Source of the DNA: Plutella xylostella
Taxonomy: Eukaryota; Arthropoda; Insecta; Lepidoptera; Plutellidae
Assembly (NCBI RefSeq): GCF_932276165.1
Contig: NC_064009.1
Location: 8,618,001-8,682,000, forward strand
Direction of reading: 5' to 3'
Length of the DNA: 64,000 bases
A program made the translations under genes and the position numbers. Position 1 is the first letter of the stretch, and each line of letters begins with the position of its first letter. Below, piece after piece: positions 46,871 to 59,300 of this stretch. The notes beneath the pieces are model-generated. The model was not told the origin of the DNA. It did no database searches and saw nothing but the letters and a program-made list of their open reading frames with translations.

Positions 46871-49800
46871 TATAAAAAAAATATAAAAAGTTACATAAAA
46901 AAATTGTGCCACTGCACATTTTTATATACTCTCACGAACAATGAAATAGTACCAGTAACAATAGCACAAAAATTATCATAGACATGATTGAAGAACATTT
47001 AACAGTGCATCAGAATATTACTAACCAAAAACGTAAATATTTTGATCAAATTCTAAATTACCCAAATGTTGTAAATATTGGGGTCATTAATTTGGTGTCG
47101 ACTTGGAACTTTAAATTACTCGTGAGTTAATATCTTTCAAGCGCAAGTCCAGACGGCGTCAAATCTATCAAATTTGGGTGATTTTTGATGCGATATTTTT
47201 TCCCGACGGTACCGCTACTAAACTGTTTCATAAGTTGAAAACATAATACACGTGAAATCGTCCTTCTCCCGGTCCACCTTCGCCCGGGCCGGACCTCTGC
47301 TCATTGTGCGCGAGAAAGCCTGTGACTATGCATACTTCACGCTACATTTATCATGCATTATGCCAGCTATGAATATTCATGTTCGCCACAATATGCTAGG
47401 CTTTAGGGATGGCGCCGTTTCTCCCAAAAAGTAGGTTGTTTCATCATGAAAAAGGTTACGTAGAAGGGAAGATTTTCAGCGAAAACCTTGTCTCATTTTC
47501 CATTTTTATTTTCTTTAAAAAGTTAGGTGTTGGCAAAATATGAATTACAGCCTGTTTTATTTGGGCTATTCAGTTTAACTAGCAGTCAATTCAATACCAT
47601 CCTTAACCACTGCCATGAGGAGTTTCATGACTTTTCGCCATCACCATCCATCTTCATTCAGAAACTTCACCAATAACTCAGAATAATAACAATCTCATCA
47701 CATCGGTACATCCCTACCACCAAGCAGGTAGAACACAAATGTTTTCGATACATTGCGCCTTATTTATTAATTGGTTATGACCTGACCCCTAGTGTCCGTG
47801 CTTTGGATTTAAACTTGGCCAGCCAATGCAGTGCTAATGCCTAGGCGGTTAATAGTCTTAATGAGTTATTTGAAATTGTGATGACTGCGTCTGTAAATTA
47901 ATGTTTATTTATGGTGGGAGATGTTTAAATGTCGTGTTGAGCCGTTATGATCGAAGTCGTATTGTATATGATCGTAGTAAATGCCAAATATGGTTAGATG
48001 TGAAAAATTATTGGTTTTCAGTCTCGTATTTATACATACTACGCATGGCCGTCTTCTTTTTAAGATTTATTTTCTTAAAGTGACTTAATAAATAATGTAG
48101 GTGCACTAGGGATAGTTAGATAGTGTTAGAATTTAATGACGTAAGTATATAATAATATATGCATTGACATAGGTAGGTTGATATGTTGATTGAGGCAGAG
48201 GGCAACAACCATTTCAAAAGGTACGTTTTAAAATTATATTGCCACAAAAACTGCGTAAGATGGAATCTAAGCATTTCGGCACAACTGAAGTGTAAAATAA
48301 TAAGAAATGACGTTTTGAGTTGTAAAACTCACCAGTTTACGTTTAAGAGAAGAATGCACTGGAAGGACACTGGTAATCTGGTAAAGAGAAGAGTTAAATC
48401 TAACTTCGCACTCGATGAAAGCAAAAACATTTCTTTTGACATTACATCAATGCATAAATTTTATTAAAGGTACAGTAAAAAGTGTTTGTATTTATTAAAA
48501 AGTAACTATTTTAATTATCCTATTCCATAATTGAAAAGTCACGTAGTCTAATAATACCTAAGTTTCATAGGAAAAACTAAATTAGCTTTAAAAGAAAGCA
48601 TCTGGCAAGATCTACAAAAAGAAGGTTAACGCATCTTCTACTTATGGAGTTATGTAAGTAACAAGTACTTTCCTAAATAAAAAAATTAACTCACATTTTC
48701 TTACGATGACTGTTCTGTTCTTTGTCTCATCTTATGAGCATTACAGAAGATGTAATCTGCAACTGTGGCACGTAAACTACGAAGGAGGTTTAATGTAACA
48801 TATCGTAAAACTTACTTGTTTTTAAGTGTTCATTTTTAAGCTTGCATTACACTTAAGTGAACATAATTCCTTGTTATTTAAATAGTAATAAAACTTGTAT
48901 ATATAGTTTTTTTTCTGATTTGACAGATGTAAAAAATAGGCTTAGTTTTCTGAATTCAATATAATAATGATAATGTATAAACATACATAAAATACCTACA
49001 TAACAAGCTAACTACGTCCTCTTGAATTAAATTACTAGACATTCAATAGTTACACCCGAACATTTGTCACTACTCACTTACTGATTTCGCAACGACCATG
49101 TTCATCTTCAGGAAACCATAAGAAGGTATTGTAGAATGTTAATTTGTATAATAAAGTACGGATAATCCTGTAATATTTTTTTTCATTATAATATGTTGCA
49201 TTTGACCAAGCTGTTAGCGATGCGAGTAATACCTACGATATTGTAGATGGTATCGCGGTCTTTTCCTAATTGATCATTTGATGTCTACTTTTACCTAAAT
49301 ATGTACTAATAGTGATTTTGTGTAAATTATATTTTTCCACATTGAAAAGTCATAGTAGAAACGTTGCGTATTCAAATTCATCGCATAAATGCTGATGACT
49401 TTAAAATAATACGTTCAGTTTATCTCGATTCACTAATACACTGAAAAGGCTTTAAAAAAATATTTTTCCATTTCCGTGGAATTTGCTAAACCGATAAGAT
49501 GTGAGTAATGGAAACTCTAAGTTTACAGATCAATCAGTATTTTGGTCCTCGCACCATTAAATTTATACACTCGTGAGAAATTAAAAAAACCCACATCATT
49601 TAATTTATACACTCGTGAGCAGTGAAAAAAGTTCAGTAAAATAGCACATGGCAATGCAACTGTTTCATTACTCGCGAGTGTATTTTTTAATTTACATACA
49701 CTAGATACATTACAAAAACAATCGGTACTTATGGTATGACTTCGAGTAAAACATGAAAGTATCATAAAGTACCTACCTAGGTATTTATTAATTATTTATC
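46871..49800. other. anonymous AT-rich DNA
   Basis: No gene is recognised. The longest frame is 94 codons at 48183-48467 (+), lysine-rich and without a known domain. ACTCGTGAG motifs recur around 49565-49620 (ATTTATACACTCGTGAG twice, about 48 bp apart), a small local duplication. Confidence 0.4.
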
Positions 49801-49809
49801 AGTGCTTAG

Positions 49810-49882
49810 ATACCAGCACCGGACGGGCACGGCCCGGCGCGGCGGGTCACCGCGCGACCCGCGCCGGCGCATCCCGCATAAT
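49810..49882. other. GC-rich islet with inverted repeat
   Basis: A GC-rich segment contains GCGCGGCGGGTC and its near-inverse GACCCGCGCCG about 8 bp apart, so it can form a stem. It is followed by a CATAATTAGTG homeodomain-like core. Confidence 0.4.
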
Positions 49883-51061
49883 TAGTGTTTCCTATGTCAG
49901 CCAGGGGGCGCTAAGATGACGCTGTTGTCTTCAGTTAAACTGTTATGTAGGTATTAATCAAAGTTTTTATTAATACCTAACGGTTTTGTTATGTAAGCTA
50001 CTAAAATTAAGTTACTAAGCCAAAGGTTGTCTGGAGAGATCTGTAGAGATTGCTTTAAGTAATAATGCCGCCATTTTGTACTATTTTATTTATAAATTGA
50101 CATTTCGTAATATTTTCTTTCATGGTGAAAAATAAAGAGTCTTCTTTTCTATTGTAAGTTTTAAAGGCGGTATTTTTTATTATTTCATCAAGAAAATTGT
50201 CGTAATTTTCCTTCTCATGAGCAACAGCGAAACTTTTATATTTTTTCCGGTGACAAGATTTTTGTTTGCACCTATAACAAACTGTATCTCGATAAATACT
50301 GAACCAAAGTTATTACCTATATATTGCAAATATACTTAAAATGTAATTATTAATACCCGTAGCCATTTTAGGCCTCCTGAACAGTATTGCGCTAAGCCCT
50401 TAGTTTAAGATGCAGTTGTAAATAAGCCAAGGCATTGTATTTATGTGTTATGTAATCTGAACTAGCCGGCTCAGGTGCAATATGTAATATAATAAAACAG
50501 TTTTACGGATATGTTAATCGCTTATGCTAAAGTCGGAAATGTTAATGTTTGTAAAAGAGAATTTGTGGTTTGACTTAGGAATTTAATATGTTTGTTAGGT
50601 GCTTTTGTAATGTCTCAGACATTTTCCGATGACCTTCAAAAATTTTTCCGCAGATATACCTACATATATTGCCTTGATCATTTATAACAATAGCAAGTAC
50701 TGATGAAAGTTAGTTTCACTTATGAAATCAATAAATAATAAAATTGTCAAAACCGAATTAAAGCCGTCACTTCGAAACATTGAATTACACGAGCAAAAGT
50801 ATAACAACAAAAAGGCCAGAAAAAACATTACTAAATCAACTTTCTCAAAAGATGGGCGTTTCTATCGCACGCTAACCGTAACCCTGTTTAACCGTAACAC
50901 GACAATAAACCCGGATTAATGATAGTTTAAATAAATAAATAAGTGAATATCGACTGAACCTCACTCCTCCCTGACAGCCATTTAAGGTAAAGCCGCGGCC
51001 ACACTGATATGTGGAATGGAAAATATTTAAAGCATTCTCATGAAATCATGATTATATAAAA
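49883..51061. other. anonymous AT-rich DNA
   Basis: Nothing recognised. The 65-codon basic frame at 50722-50919 has no known domain. Confidence 0.4.
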
Positions 51062-51234
51062 CTAGCTGTTCCCGCGCGCTTCGCTTCGCCTTAAAAAGTT
51101 TTCCCGAGGGAATTCCGGGATAAAAAATAGCCTATGTTCTTTCCCAGGGTCTAGACCGTATGTATACCAAATTTCATTCAAATCCGAAACACAGACAGAC
51201 ACAGTTACTTTCGCATTTATAATATTAGTTAGGA
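51062..51234 (-). mobile_element. Helitron-like element, internally deleted
   Basis: CTAG at the low-coordinate end and TCCTAAC at the other, in the A/T insertion context. About 30 bp around CAGTAGTTTTGGCG and most of the (GACA)n are lost. Confidence 0.8.
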
Positions 51235-51795
51235 TAACATAACATACATAGCTACATTAACACATAACATGACTAAACTACCGTAGATAAATGACAAAAT
51301 AAATAAAAAATGCTATTTTATCGTCAGCTCTCACCAAACCCATCGCGAGGTTAAAACGAAAAAAGATTTACTTAGTACCTAATTATGTCAAAATCAATAC
51401 AATGTGAATCCGAAAATCGTTGTCAAAACAAGTTCTTCTTTTTCAGGCTATAGCAGTCCTCTACTAGGCTAGGGCGCTTCAAAAGCACGCCACTGGATGC
51501 AATCTAAAGATTCTGCATCCGAGTTTTACTAAACACCAGTCAACTACCGACCGTGGTTGTTGTTTCTACTATCATTCAAATATACAATATAATTTTTTTT
51601 AATTTTTTTTATTAACTGACAGTGCCAGTGTGATCGCGTCCTCTCCGTCAGTCGTGAAGCGGCCGCGATCGTCGGATAACCTCTAAATTGATTTATTACA
51701 TTTCAATTTTTTACTACCTAAGCCCGACTCCCTCACTCTTCCTTCACTATGCCCTGTAGTGGGAACTGATGCTCTTGATACTAGCAGTTTGGGAG
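51235..51795. other. anonymous DNA
   Basis: No gene or clear repeat. A pyrimidine and T-rich run lies near 51593-51612. Confidence 0.35.
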
Positions 51796-51900
51796 TCGTA
51801 GTGGCGTTACGGATAATGTCTGGGCTCTCAATCGTGAGGCCGTGGGTTCGAATCCTGCCATGTATGCAACAATGAATTCTTTAGAAATAATGAATTTAGA
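51796..51900 (+). mobile_element. tRNA-derived SINE head
   Basis: An A-box-like TAGTGGCGTTACGG and B box GGGTTCGAATCC (51846-51857) are followed by CAACAATGAATTCTTT, as in the 10402-10742 SINE. The body beyond is lost or diverged. It is not a functional tRNA: no acceptor stem pairs. Confidence 0.7.
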
Positions 51901-53387
51901 ATATAATAATGTTAATACTTAATTTTTACCAAAACACAAAAATATCAATTTTACTCAGTGGAAATTAGAATCCATACGAGTATTAACCATCTTAACTATT
52001 TTTTTGTATAATATAATGATAACTTGAAATGCCAATTAATTATTGTATTCAAACATTAGTCTAGACTTGGATTGATTGGTCTAGTCTAGACCAAAACATT
52101 GAAAACGTACATTACATAAGACGTGGCCTTGTGCATTTATAAGATGTCAAATATGTTTCTTCAAGAAGTAAAGAGAGAGTAAGAGTTTGCTCTTAATCCT
52201 AGCTATTACCCCTATTATGACATCCACATATTCATACTCAGTTTTTAGTTTTTATTTGCACTTATATGGCAAAAAGAGCAGACTCAGCTATGTTGCGTTT
52301 TGTGTAACTACAATATTACAACGCTGGTTTTCAGTCCGCTCATTAACTAAACTTAATCGATCTTTATAGAAAAAACTCAAGTATCAAAGCTGTACATTCT
52401 CTCTACACAACCAATATCGCGCAAAGTATAATTCAATAAAGTCTCGCGGACGTCCAAACGGGCACGAGTTATAACTATTTATTTATTTTACGACCAGAAC
52501 ATAATATTATTATATAAAAATATAATGATTTCACGGCAAACAGATCCTAATCGCCGTCACGGTTAGTCCACTTTCGTGGTTTTCTCATAATAAATAAGAC
52601 GTCTCGTGACTTATGGGCCCAGGGAATTAAGGTAGACGGGGCTGAATACAAATAAATCATCTGATTCTGTTACGGTGACAAAATGTAAACTAGGATTTGT
52701 CACCGTGGTGCATGGTCGAAGCGTGGTGCTAGTATTTGCAAGTCAGATTAGCGTCAGTAGGTCTTCTTGGACGTATAATTTTAAGGTATAGTAGTAGGTA
52801 GACACATGGTTGAACCGATTTCAGTTTTGTTTTTTTAGGATCAAAGCGGTAATGTACCCCAAGTGTTCTTAGGCATATTTTATCACAAGGTTATTGTGTC
52901 CCAAAGCTGAAAATAGTAGCAATTCTATACGAATTATAATGTTACATGTTGTATGCTTTCGTAATGCAAGCAAATTATAATACGCGGTCACACATAAAAC
53001 TAACATACAAGTTTCGTTAAAGTCAAAGAGATCACGATTTTGATAAAATTATCATTTGTCTTTTAGAATCGTGATCATCCTAATAACCTTTATACTAATT
53101 TATTATTGTATTTAGTTTTATTTCCTTCAACCTGACGTAGTTTTGGCATAATTATAATTATCTGAACATTTATCACGGTCTATTAGAATATGTGTGAAGG
53201 AGTTTTAGTAGGTCATTCAAGTTAAAGGTGATCTAAACCGAATAAAATAAAACCACTTTAACTTAAATTAAATACCAGAAAAGATACCGTGATCGATCAA
53301 GTTGAAAATAAGATATGTTTCAAGCAAGTTTTAATCGTTAGAATACTATAACGTTTCCTGTATGTGCGTTAGTCTTATTTTCCATAA
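51901..53387. other. mostly anonymous DNA
   Basis: Contains an E-repeat at 52672-52765. No gene. Confidence 0.4.
52672..52765 (-). repeat. E-repeat fragment
   Basis: On the minus strand CTGACGCTAATCTGACTTGC and CACGGTGACAAATCC are seen in family order. Confidence 0.5.
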
Positions 53388-53680
53388 TATTCCAAATTTA
53401 GACAACCGAATGGCGTAGTGGTTAGTGACCCTGACTACTGAGCCGATGGTCCCGGGTTCGATTCCCAGCTGGGGCAGATATTTGTTTAAACACAGATATT
53501 TGTTCTCGGGTCTTGGATGTGCCCATAAAATGGCAATAGGCCCGCCCCCTATTACATTGGGACTAACATTACACTCTGGCGAAAAGTGGGTGCAGCAATG
53601 CACCTCTGCCTACCCCGCAAGGGAGTACATTAGTACAAGGCGTGAGTGCGTGTTTTTTTTTGTTTTTTATTCCAAATTTA
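53388..53680 (+). mobile_element. full-length tRNA-derived SINE with 13-bp target duplication
   Basis: The element (53401-53667) is bounded by perfect TATTCCAAATTTA duplications (53388-53400 and 53668-53680). The head GACAACCGAATGGCGTAGTGG includes the A box. The B box GGGTTCGATTCCC is at about 53455-53467. The body has CTTGGATGTGCCCATAAAAT and GGCGAAAAGTGGG, and the tail is T-rich. Frames on both strands across it are incidental. Confidence 0.93.
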
Positions 53681-53789
53681 AGTTTTGAGCGAGTATAATT
53701 AAAATTTGTGTGTGCAGTAGAGTCGGTTCCATAGCAGCTTACTGAAAGATTCATGGACATACAGGTAGTGGCGCACTTACTGTATTTTT

Positions 53790-53872
53790 ACCTGACTGCC
53801 GAAGGAGGAGGGTAATGTTTTTACCCGACTGCCGAAGGATGAGGGTAATGTTTTTCGATTGTATGTTTGTAT
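53790..53872 (+). repeat. two direct repeats of about 33 bp
   Basis: TTTTACCTGACTGCCGAAGG plus GAGGGTAATGTT occurs twice in tandem with two or three differences, followed by a TGTATG-rich stretch. The ACCCGACTGC motif also starts the inverted repeat at 54064. Confidence 0.75.
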
Positions 53873-54063
53873 GTATGTACAGTTCACAGTACAACAATGT
53901 GTACACATTACAAAAATATGCATATTGTAGGTAAGTATTTAAATCACAACACCAAAATTATTGAAATAAAAAATGTTCATAAACTAAAACTACTGACATA
54001 AAATTTCATAAATTAAAAACAACTTAAAAGTTACAAATAAAAATATATAATTATAAACAAACG

Positions 54064-54272
54064 AAAAACCCGACTGCACGCTAAAAATGAAAACAAGCCC
54101 CAATGTTAATGGAAAGTATCGCAGGCGGGGACCAACTTGACCGCCACACAATGTATGTCCTATCTAAGTAACATTCAGCTAAATGGTGAACACCTCTGCT
54201 GGTCCCCGCCTGCGATACTTTTCATTAACATTGGGGCTTGTTTTCATCTTTTAGCGTGCAGTCGGGTTTTTT
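54064..54272. mobile_element. inverted-repeat element with about 70-bp arms
   Basis: The left arm (54064-54134) begins AAAAACCCGACTGCACGC and the right arm (54200-54272) is its near-exact inverse, with a 65-bp loop. Both arms hold CCCCAATGTTAATG and GTATCGCAGGCGGGGACCA. There is no coding content. Together with 53790-53872 it may be part of one larger element bounded by ACCCGACTGC motifs. Confidence 0.85.
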
Positions 54273-54504
54273 GTTTATTTATAATCATATATTTTTTCTC
54301 ATTTTAAACCAAATTCATTACTGAAGTATTTACTTCTAGGCACTTAGCAAGAAATCTATATAAAAAATCAATCCTTTAATGCAAATTTGCTCCACACTCA
54401 AATCTTTGCCTAGCAACAAAACAATTAGTACCCAGATCTGGCCCTTCTAATGCACTAAATAAAACCTAAACTGTCACGATACAAATTGATTAATATCAAT
54501 ACGC

Positions 54505-54545
54505 ATGCGCGCCACGCCGCCGGCGCCCACGCGAGCCGCCGGTGA
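54505..54545. other. GC-rich islet
   Basis: GCATGCGCGCCACGCCGCCG and further GC-rich bases precede GATCCATAATACAATTATAG. It is isolated in AT-rich DNA. The function is unknown. Confidence 0.35.
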
Positions 54546-54726
54546 TCCATAATACAATTATAGATCAATCACTTTAGGCAGGACATCTGTAGGTACATTT
54601 TCGGTGCCTCGGAGAGGTGGAATGCTTCGTTTGTGCTTATTTTAAAAAATATTTATTCATACACATAACAGTATTATATACAAGGCCATACAATAATAAC
54701 AGGGTTACAGCTTACTTCTAGTATTA

Positions 54727-54917
54727 ATACCTCATCATCATCATCATCCCGTATTCGTCCACTGCTGGACTTGGGCCCCTCCCAAGCAGCGCAACGACAC
54801 TCTGTATTCGGCCTTTCTCATCCAGCCATCAGCGGCCACCTGTCTAGAGTCCTTAGTCCAGTCCCACGCTATGCTTGCTTGTCCTCGTGGTCTCCACTGG
54901 AGAAGTCGTTTACCTAC
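54727..54917 (-). pseudogene. LINE endonuclease-reverse transcriptase, extreme C-terminus
   Basis: The minus-strand frame ends at TGA 54744-54746, followed by TGATGATGATGATGA. It reads VGKRLLQWRPRG, then WDWTKDSRQVAADGWMRKAE, and ends VQQWTNTG. The W-x3-A-D-x-W-R/M-x2-x-E and Q-Q-W-T ending is typical of insect LINE ORF2 C-termini. Only about 57 residues are left, and the conserved R-R-G-R-P-x-x-R-W upstream is decayed. It is a truncated copy of a different LINE family from 3457-4990. Confidence 0.75.
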
Positions 54918-55008
54918 CTTAATGGGATAATATAATAAAAGTTTTTTCTTTTTATTTAAGTATTTATTGTATTGAACATTTTATTGATCAAGTTGAGTAT
55001 CTTGTAAT

Positions 55009-55353
55009 ATGGTGTGGAATTCATCATGCATGGGACATGAGCAACACGTAAAAGTGTCTTATTATTTTTCGTCAGTAAATGAACGTGCTAAGCTTGAACT
55101 AGTTGGGGTTGAATGGAAAGGAATATTTAGGGTCCTCTTAGAGAGAGAAAATGATAACAGTGATAAATTATTGCAATACTTTTCGGTTCCAAAACTTCAA
55201 AAACATATTAGGTATAATCAAGATATATTATATTCCCATACAATGTCTCTAACAAAAGGTTTATTGCTATACCTACCATCTCTACCAAATGTCACATCTA
55301 TAACTCCAATGTCTCCTATTGAATCTATACTAAATCCATTGTTTAAACTGTGA
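55009..55353 (+). other. unrecognised 114-codon open frame
   Basis: It starts ATG at 55009 and stops TGA at 55351-55353. The predicted peptide has mixed, protein-like composition (KVSYYFSSVNERAKLELVGV, later KLQKHIRYNQDILY), not low-complexity. It has no signal peptide, membrane segment or motif I can name. It is free of the repeat families here, although a LINE tail lies just upstream and an A-MITE just downstream. It could be a chance frame, an exon or a transposon coding remnant. There is no evidence to choose. Confidence 0.25.
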
Positions 55354-55463
55354 CGCTCTGACACGTTTCCCAGAATAGAGTCAGTCGATCCAAATCAAAT
55401 GCGCAGGAAACCTACTATACTTGTAGATCGCAACACGACGACTTCAGGGGGGTCACTCTATAT

Positions 55464-55678
55464 AATAATAATAATAATATGTGGGGACATCTCACACACG
55501 GCCATCCCACCCCAAGCTAGGCTGATATATCTAAATACATACATAGATAGATACTAAATATAAATATCAGCAACCAAGACACTCTGTTTTTATACAAATA
55601 TTTGCCCCAGCCGGGAATCGAACCAGGGACCTTCGGCACAGCAGTCAGGGTCACTAACCACTACACCATTCAGCCGTC
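55464..55678 (-). mobile_element. tRNA-derived SINE inserted in the A-MITE
   Basis: On the minus strand the head is GACGGCTGAATGGTGTAGTGG, then B box GGTTCGATTCCCGGC, then body to ATATTATTATTATTAT. ATAT on each side (55460-55463 and 55679-55682) may be a short duplication. The same 3' half is at 35567-35690. Confidence 0.85.
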
Positions 55679-55781
55679 ATATGACGAAAAACAAAGTTTC
55701 GGAGCGCTGCTACGCGAGCCACGACTCTATCTCGTATAAAACTCGGCTATATCTCGTTCGTTCGTTTTTCGTCAGTATAAT

Positions 55782-55974
55782 AATAATAATAAATCTTTAT
55801 TTCAATAACGATACTTAATCTAGGTGTACATGACTGGAGCAATCCTTTTAAGTATTATAAAAACTTGTATTTGGAAGCCCCGCTCTTCTAAAGAAGGTAA
55901 CTCTTACAGACAAGCATTGATATTGGTAAGTTAACTTAGTTATTTACTTATTAATTAATTAGTTTAGGTTTAAA
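55782..55974 (-). mobile_element. 5'-truncated LINE-like tail with 7-bp target duplication
   Basis: CAGTATA flanks it at 55773-55779 and 55975-55981. On the minus strand the 3' end is CGTTATTGAAATAAAGATTT followed by ATTATTATTATTA. No coding content remains. Confidence 0.7.
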
Positions 55975-56161
55975 CAGTATAGAGTAACCCTCCAGTAACG
56001 ATCGCCGTTGTCATACTAAATAGATGCTTTGGGATCACGATCTTGTTTTCTTTGAACTAGGGATGAATATTCAAAAATTAAAAGTACAGTTTGGCATTGA
56101 GGCGCCCCGTTGATTCTAGACTGGGAAATTACAGTTTTTTTTTCTTTTTCAGTTGCATGTA

Positions 56162-56300
56162 CAGGGTTTTACAAAGGTGGTATAGTAAGCTAAAAGAAGG
56201 AAACTCAGGGGTTATCCTGAACAACTTTTGGTCTAAAAATATTGGAAATTGGCGGACTTGACTAGCCTGTATAAGCTACCTTTATAATTTTTTAATATTT
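56162..56300 (+). mobile_element. B-family MITE fragment
   Basis: CAGGGTTTTACAAAGGTGGT after TA, then GGAAACTCAGGGGTTATCC and GAACAACTTTTGG, match the 12878-13030 interior. The right end is not clearly present. Confidence 0.6.
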
Positions 56301-59300
56301 TGATGCAGAGTTCAAAAAATATCAGCAGTTCCCATACCTGAAAAGAACGAAACTTACACTAAAAATAAACCATCCGATCTCTATGCAAAAATAGAGGTAG
56401 ACACCGGAAATCCCGTACATACTCATACCAAGATCTTATCTGCTCATCCTCATCACAATTTTAAATATAACGAGTAGAATTTAAATGTCAAAGATTATGA
56501 TTAATGTTCTGAGTTTGAAGACAAGAAAATCACCAAAGTTTCGTGGATAGAGAAAATTTGCAATACCTAATTGTAATTGAGTACCCATAGTTACAGTTAT
56601 ATGTCTGAAAATGAAATTCTTACCTTCATTTCAAGCAAAATATCATCAGATTTAAGAAGGATTTACTTGAAATTTACTGAAAACTCATATCTTTGCTTAT
56701 TTTAGCAAGTCATTGCCTCTAGAGAAAAGTGTTTTTTGCCAATAATTTCACTTAGAAAAACATTTACGTTTACAACAATTACACTGATAATTGGTACAGC
56801 ATGTATTTTTCCAGTGCAGACTTACGGTAACAGCTCTTAATAAAATTTCGGTTGCTTGCATCGCCTATTTATAAAGCATACTTAATCTATGACATCACAC
56901 ATTAATCGAATTATGTATTCACGTCAACACTTCAGCGCTCGTGTACGCCTCGTATATAGATCATAGTATATTGTCGATCATATATAGTGAAATAAGTCGT
57001 CAGCGGCGAATGGCTACGCAGCTGGCATGCGAATGATGAGTTTAGGACTCGATTCACTCGGTATGGATCGAGAAATGAATCGATTATTAGCGCGCCGCAT
57101 TTCAATAGGCTAATGGGCTGATTGTAATTATATTGTAGTGTAGTGTGTTATTATCCTGATCTATATTGTTTGATTACTCTTCTAGGAGACAGGTTTTGTT
57201 ACATGTATTATTTTGTTTTTGAAAGTCGATTATTATTTATGTTATGATATTTTTTCAATAAATTTTGGATATACGATAGTATCGATGCAGTTTAAACTTT
57301 AGCATACGTGATATTGCTTAAAAATGGTACCTAAATAATCAACTAACTTGCTTAATTAAATTAATATAAATACTTGAGCGTAATGTGCTCAAGTATTTAC
57401 GTCATATACCTAATATACTTAAACAATGTCATATTAGTCGTATTCAACTTACTGACAAAATTATACAATACATCGCTTAAATAAAAGCTAGTCGACACAA
57501 AAATACATGACATGACTTTACAACAAACTAAACCTAATCTGAATACGATCGCGAACTCCAAAATCAAAATGGCGGACCCGATACGCATACAACGGGCCAA
57601 TTTATCAGCAGCACCCTATGAGGCCCGACTTCTTAATGGAGGCTTCACCATGCTATCTCCACTTCATCAATCAAAACACAGGATACATATACTTAGAAAA
57701 AAAACGAAAAAAAAGGAATAAAATGCGCCAGCGATTACGGATTCGGAGAGCGCGTGCGCGCCCGGATGCCGCACGTAGAGGAAACGTCAGGACGCGATAC
57801 GATTTCGAATTTTGAATTTAGAATCCGATTCAAATAGGGCGGAATGAGTGACACGATGTTCTTTTGTCTTTTAGCTTTACGATGCGTTCCTATTTTAAAT
57901 GTGTTTGCTCTAATGGTCGTTGGGTATTGTAAAACAGAACGAATTGGATGAAAAATGGTTCCAGTCATAAAGACTTCAAGCCCCTTTCACCTAAGACATG
58001 TTATTTCAACCCTTCACCCGCAATTATCAAGCATTCATATAAGAGTGGTAAGACAGAATGAGTAATATCCTTTAGCTAAGTGAAGTAATAGAGAGCAGAC
58101 TGGGGTCTTATTCTCGGATCTAGTAGAGTCGAAATCCCTACTATAACTAGTTGTAATACGTGTAAATCTCAAGGTTTGCGAAAAGCGGGCTACGGGTATA
58201 GCCCCCCTGAGAAGAGCTAACGAAAGCCTTCTTAGCAAATGACGTATGTAAATCGGTTCGCATATCATATGTTATAAGTTTTTCCACTTGGGAAAGTTTT
58301 ATAACACATGGACATTTTATTTCATAATGAAAATCTTTTCTTTACGTTTTTATTGGTAAAGTAAAAAGTGGAAGAAATTCTTATTATTTTTTTGTTATTG
58401 ATCATTATGTGTGAATTTTAAAATTTTCAGAAGCCTATACGATCATAATTTTGTATTAAATCATCTCTAAATTTTCATAAACACATATTATAGTAGTTAA
58501 CTTATGCTGAATTCGATCTCTATAAGGTAGCATTTAGGAAACCACTACCTATAATAAAAAAACCTTCAGTGAATATACAGATTCCAACCAGAAACATACT
58601 CATTTTACTCCATATCATCCTGTCTACATAACCTCTCAAATTTTGAATATATATTTTCACCAAGTGGCCCACCGGCAGCTGTCAAACCCAGCTCACTCTG
58701 ACAGATTGGCTCGCGCTCTGAACCGCAACGCGCATGCGTCGATGTATTTGCATACTTTTACACACCTCTGTTTACATTATGCATTAGTACAAAAGTACAT
58801 TTATTTAAAAAATATATATAACTTGTCAAATTAACCGCTCGTTTGGTGTGGCGTCAGGAACAGTAAAAAAAATATATTTTTTGCGGTATATGTAGCATTT
58901 GGCAGCTATAATAGGTTAAATGAGTGATTAAAATAAATCAATAGATTGCTACTTTAAATCCTACAACCTATCCTTAATAAAGATACAAGGGGTAAATTGA
59001 CAAATTGATTGTGAACACTCGTTTCATAATAACTTTATATAAAATTCCAAGTCAGTAGCAAAACAACGTTTTTCATAATAAGTCCAGTGAATAATATTTG
59101 AAAATGCAACATAAAAATAATATCGACCGGTAGCTAAATGCTTCTGAGAACTCAATATCCTAATGGTTTTACATCATTAAGTTAGTTCGTCTTCTAAATA
59201 ACCCTGTGATCGAATTGTAAACGTTTTAGGGATCAGCATTGGAAAAAACCTTCTTTAAGATTTTAAATAAATTTACTCTTCTTCTATCTTCTATAGTGCC

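Larger units (their letters stand above)
55447..55993. mobile_element. A-family MITE carrying two insertions
   Basis: The ends are GGGGGGTCACTCTATA and GAGTAACCCTCC. A SINE (55464-55678) is inserted in the left arm and a LINE tail (55782-55974) in the right arm. Removing both gives a typical A-MITE of about 130 bp with TGACGAAAAAC, GGAGCGCTGCTACGCGAGCC and CGTTCGTTCGTTTTTCGTCA. CAG just outside each end may be a 3-bp target duplication. Confidence 0.82.

Noticed and set aside
51817..51890. Functional tRNA gene
   Set aside because: The acceptor stem does not pair and SINE body sequence follows the B box.
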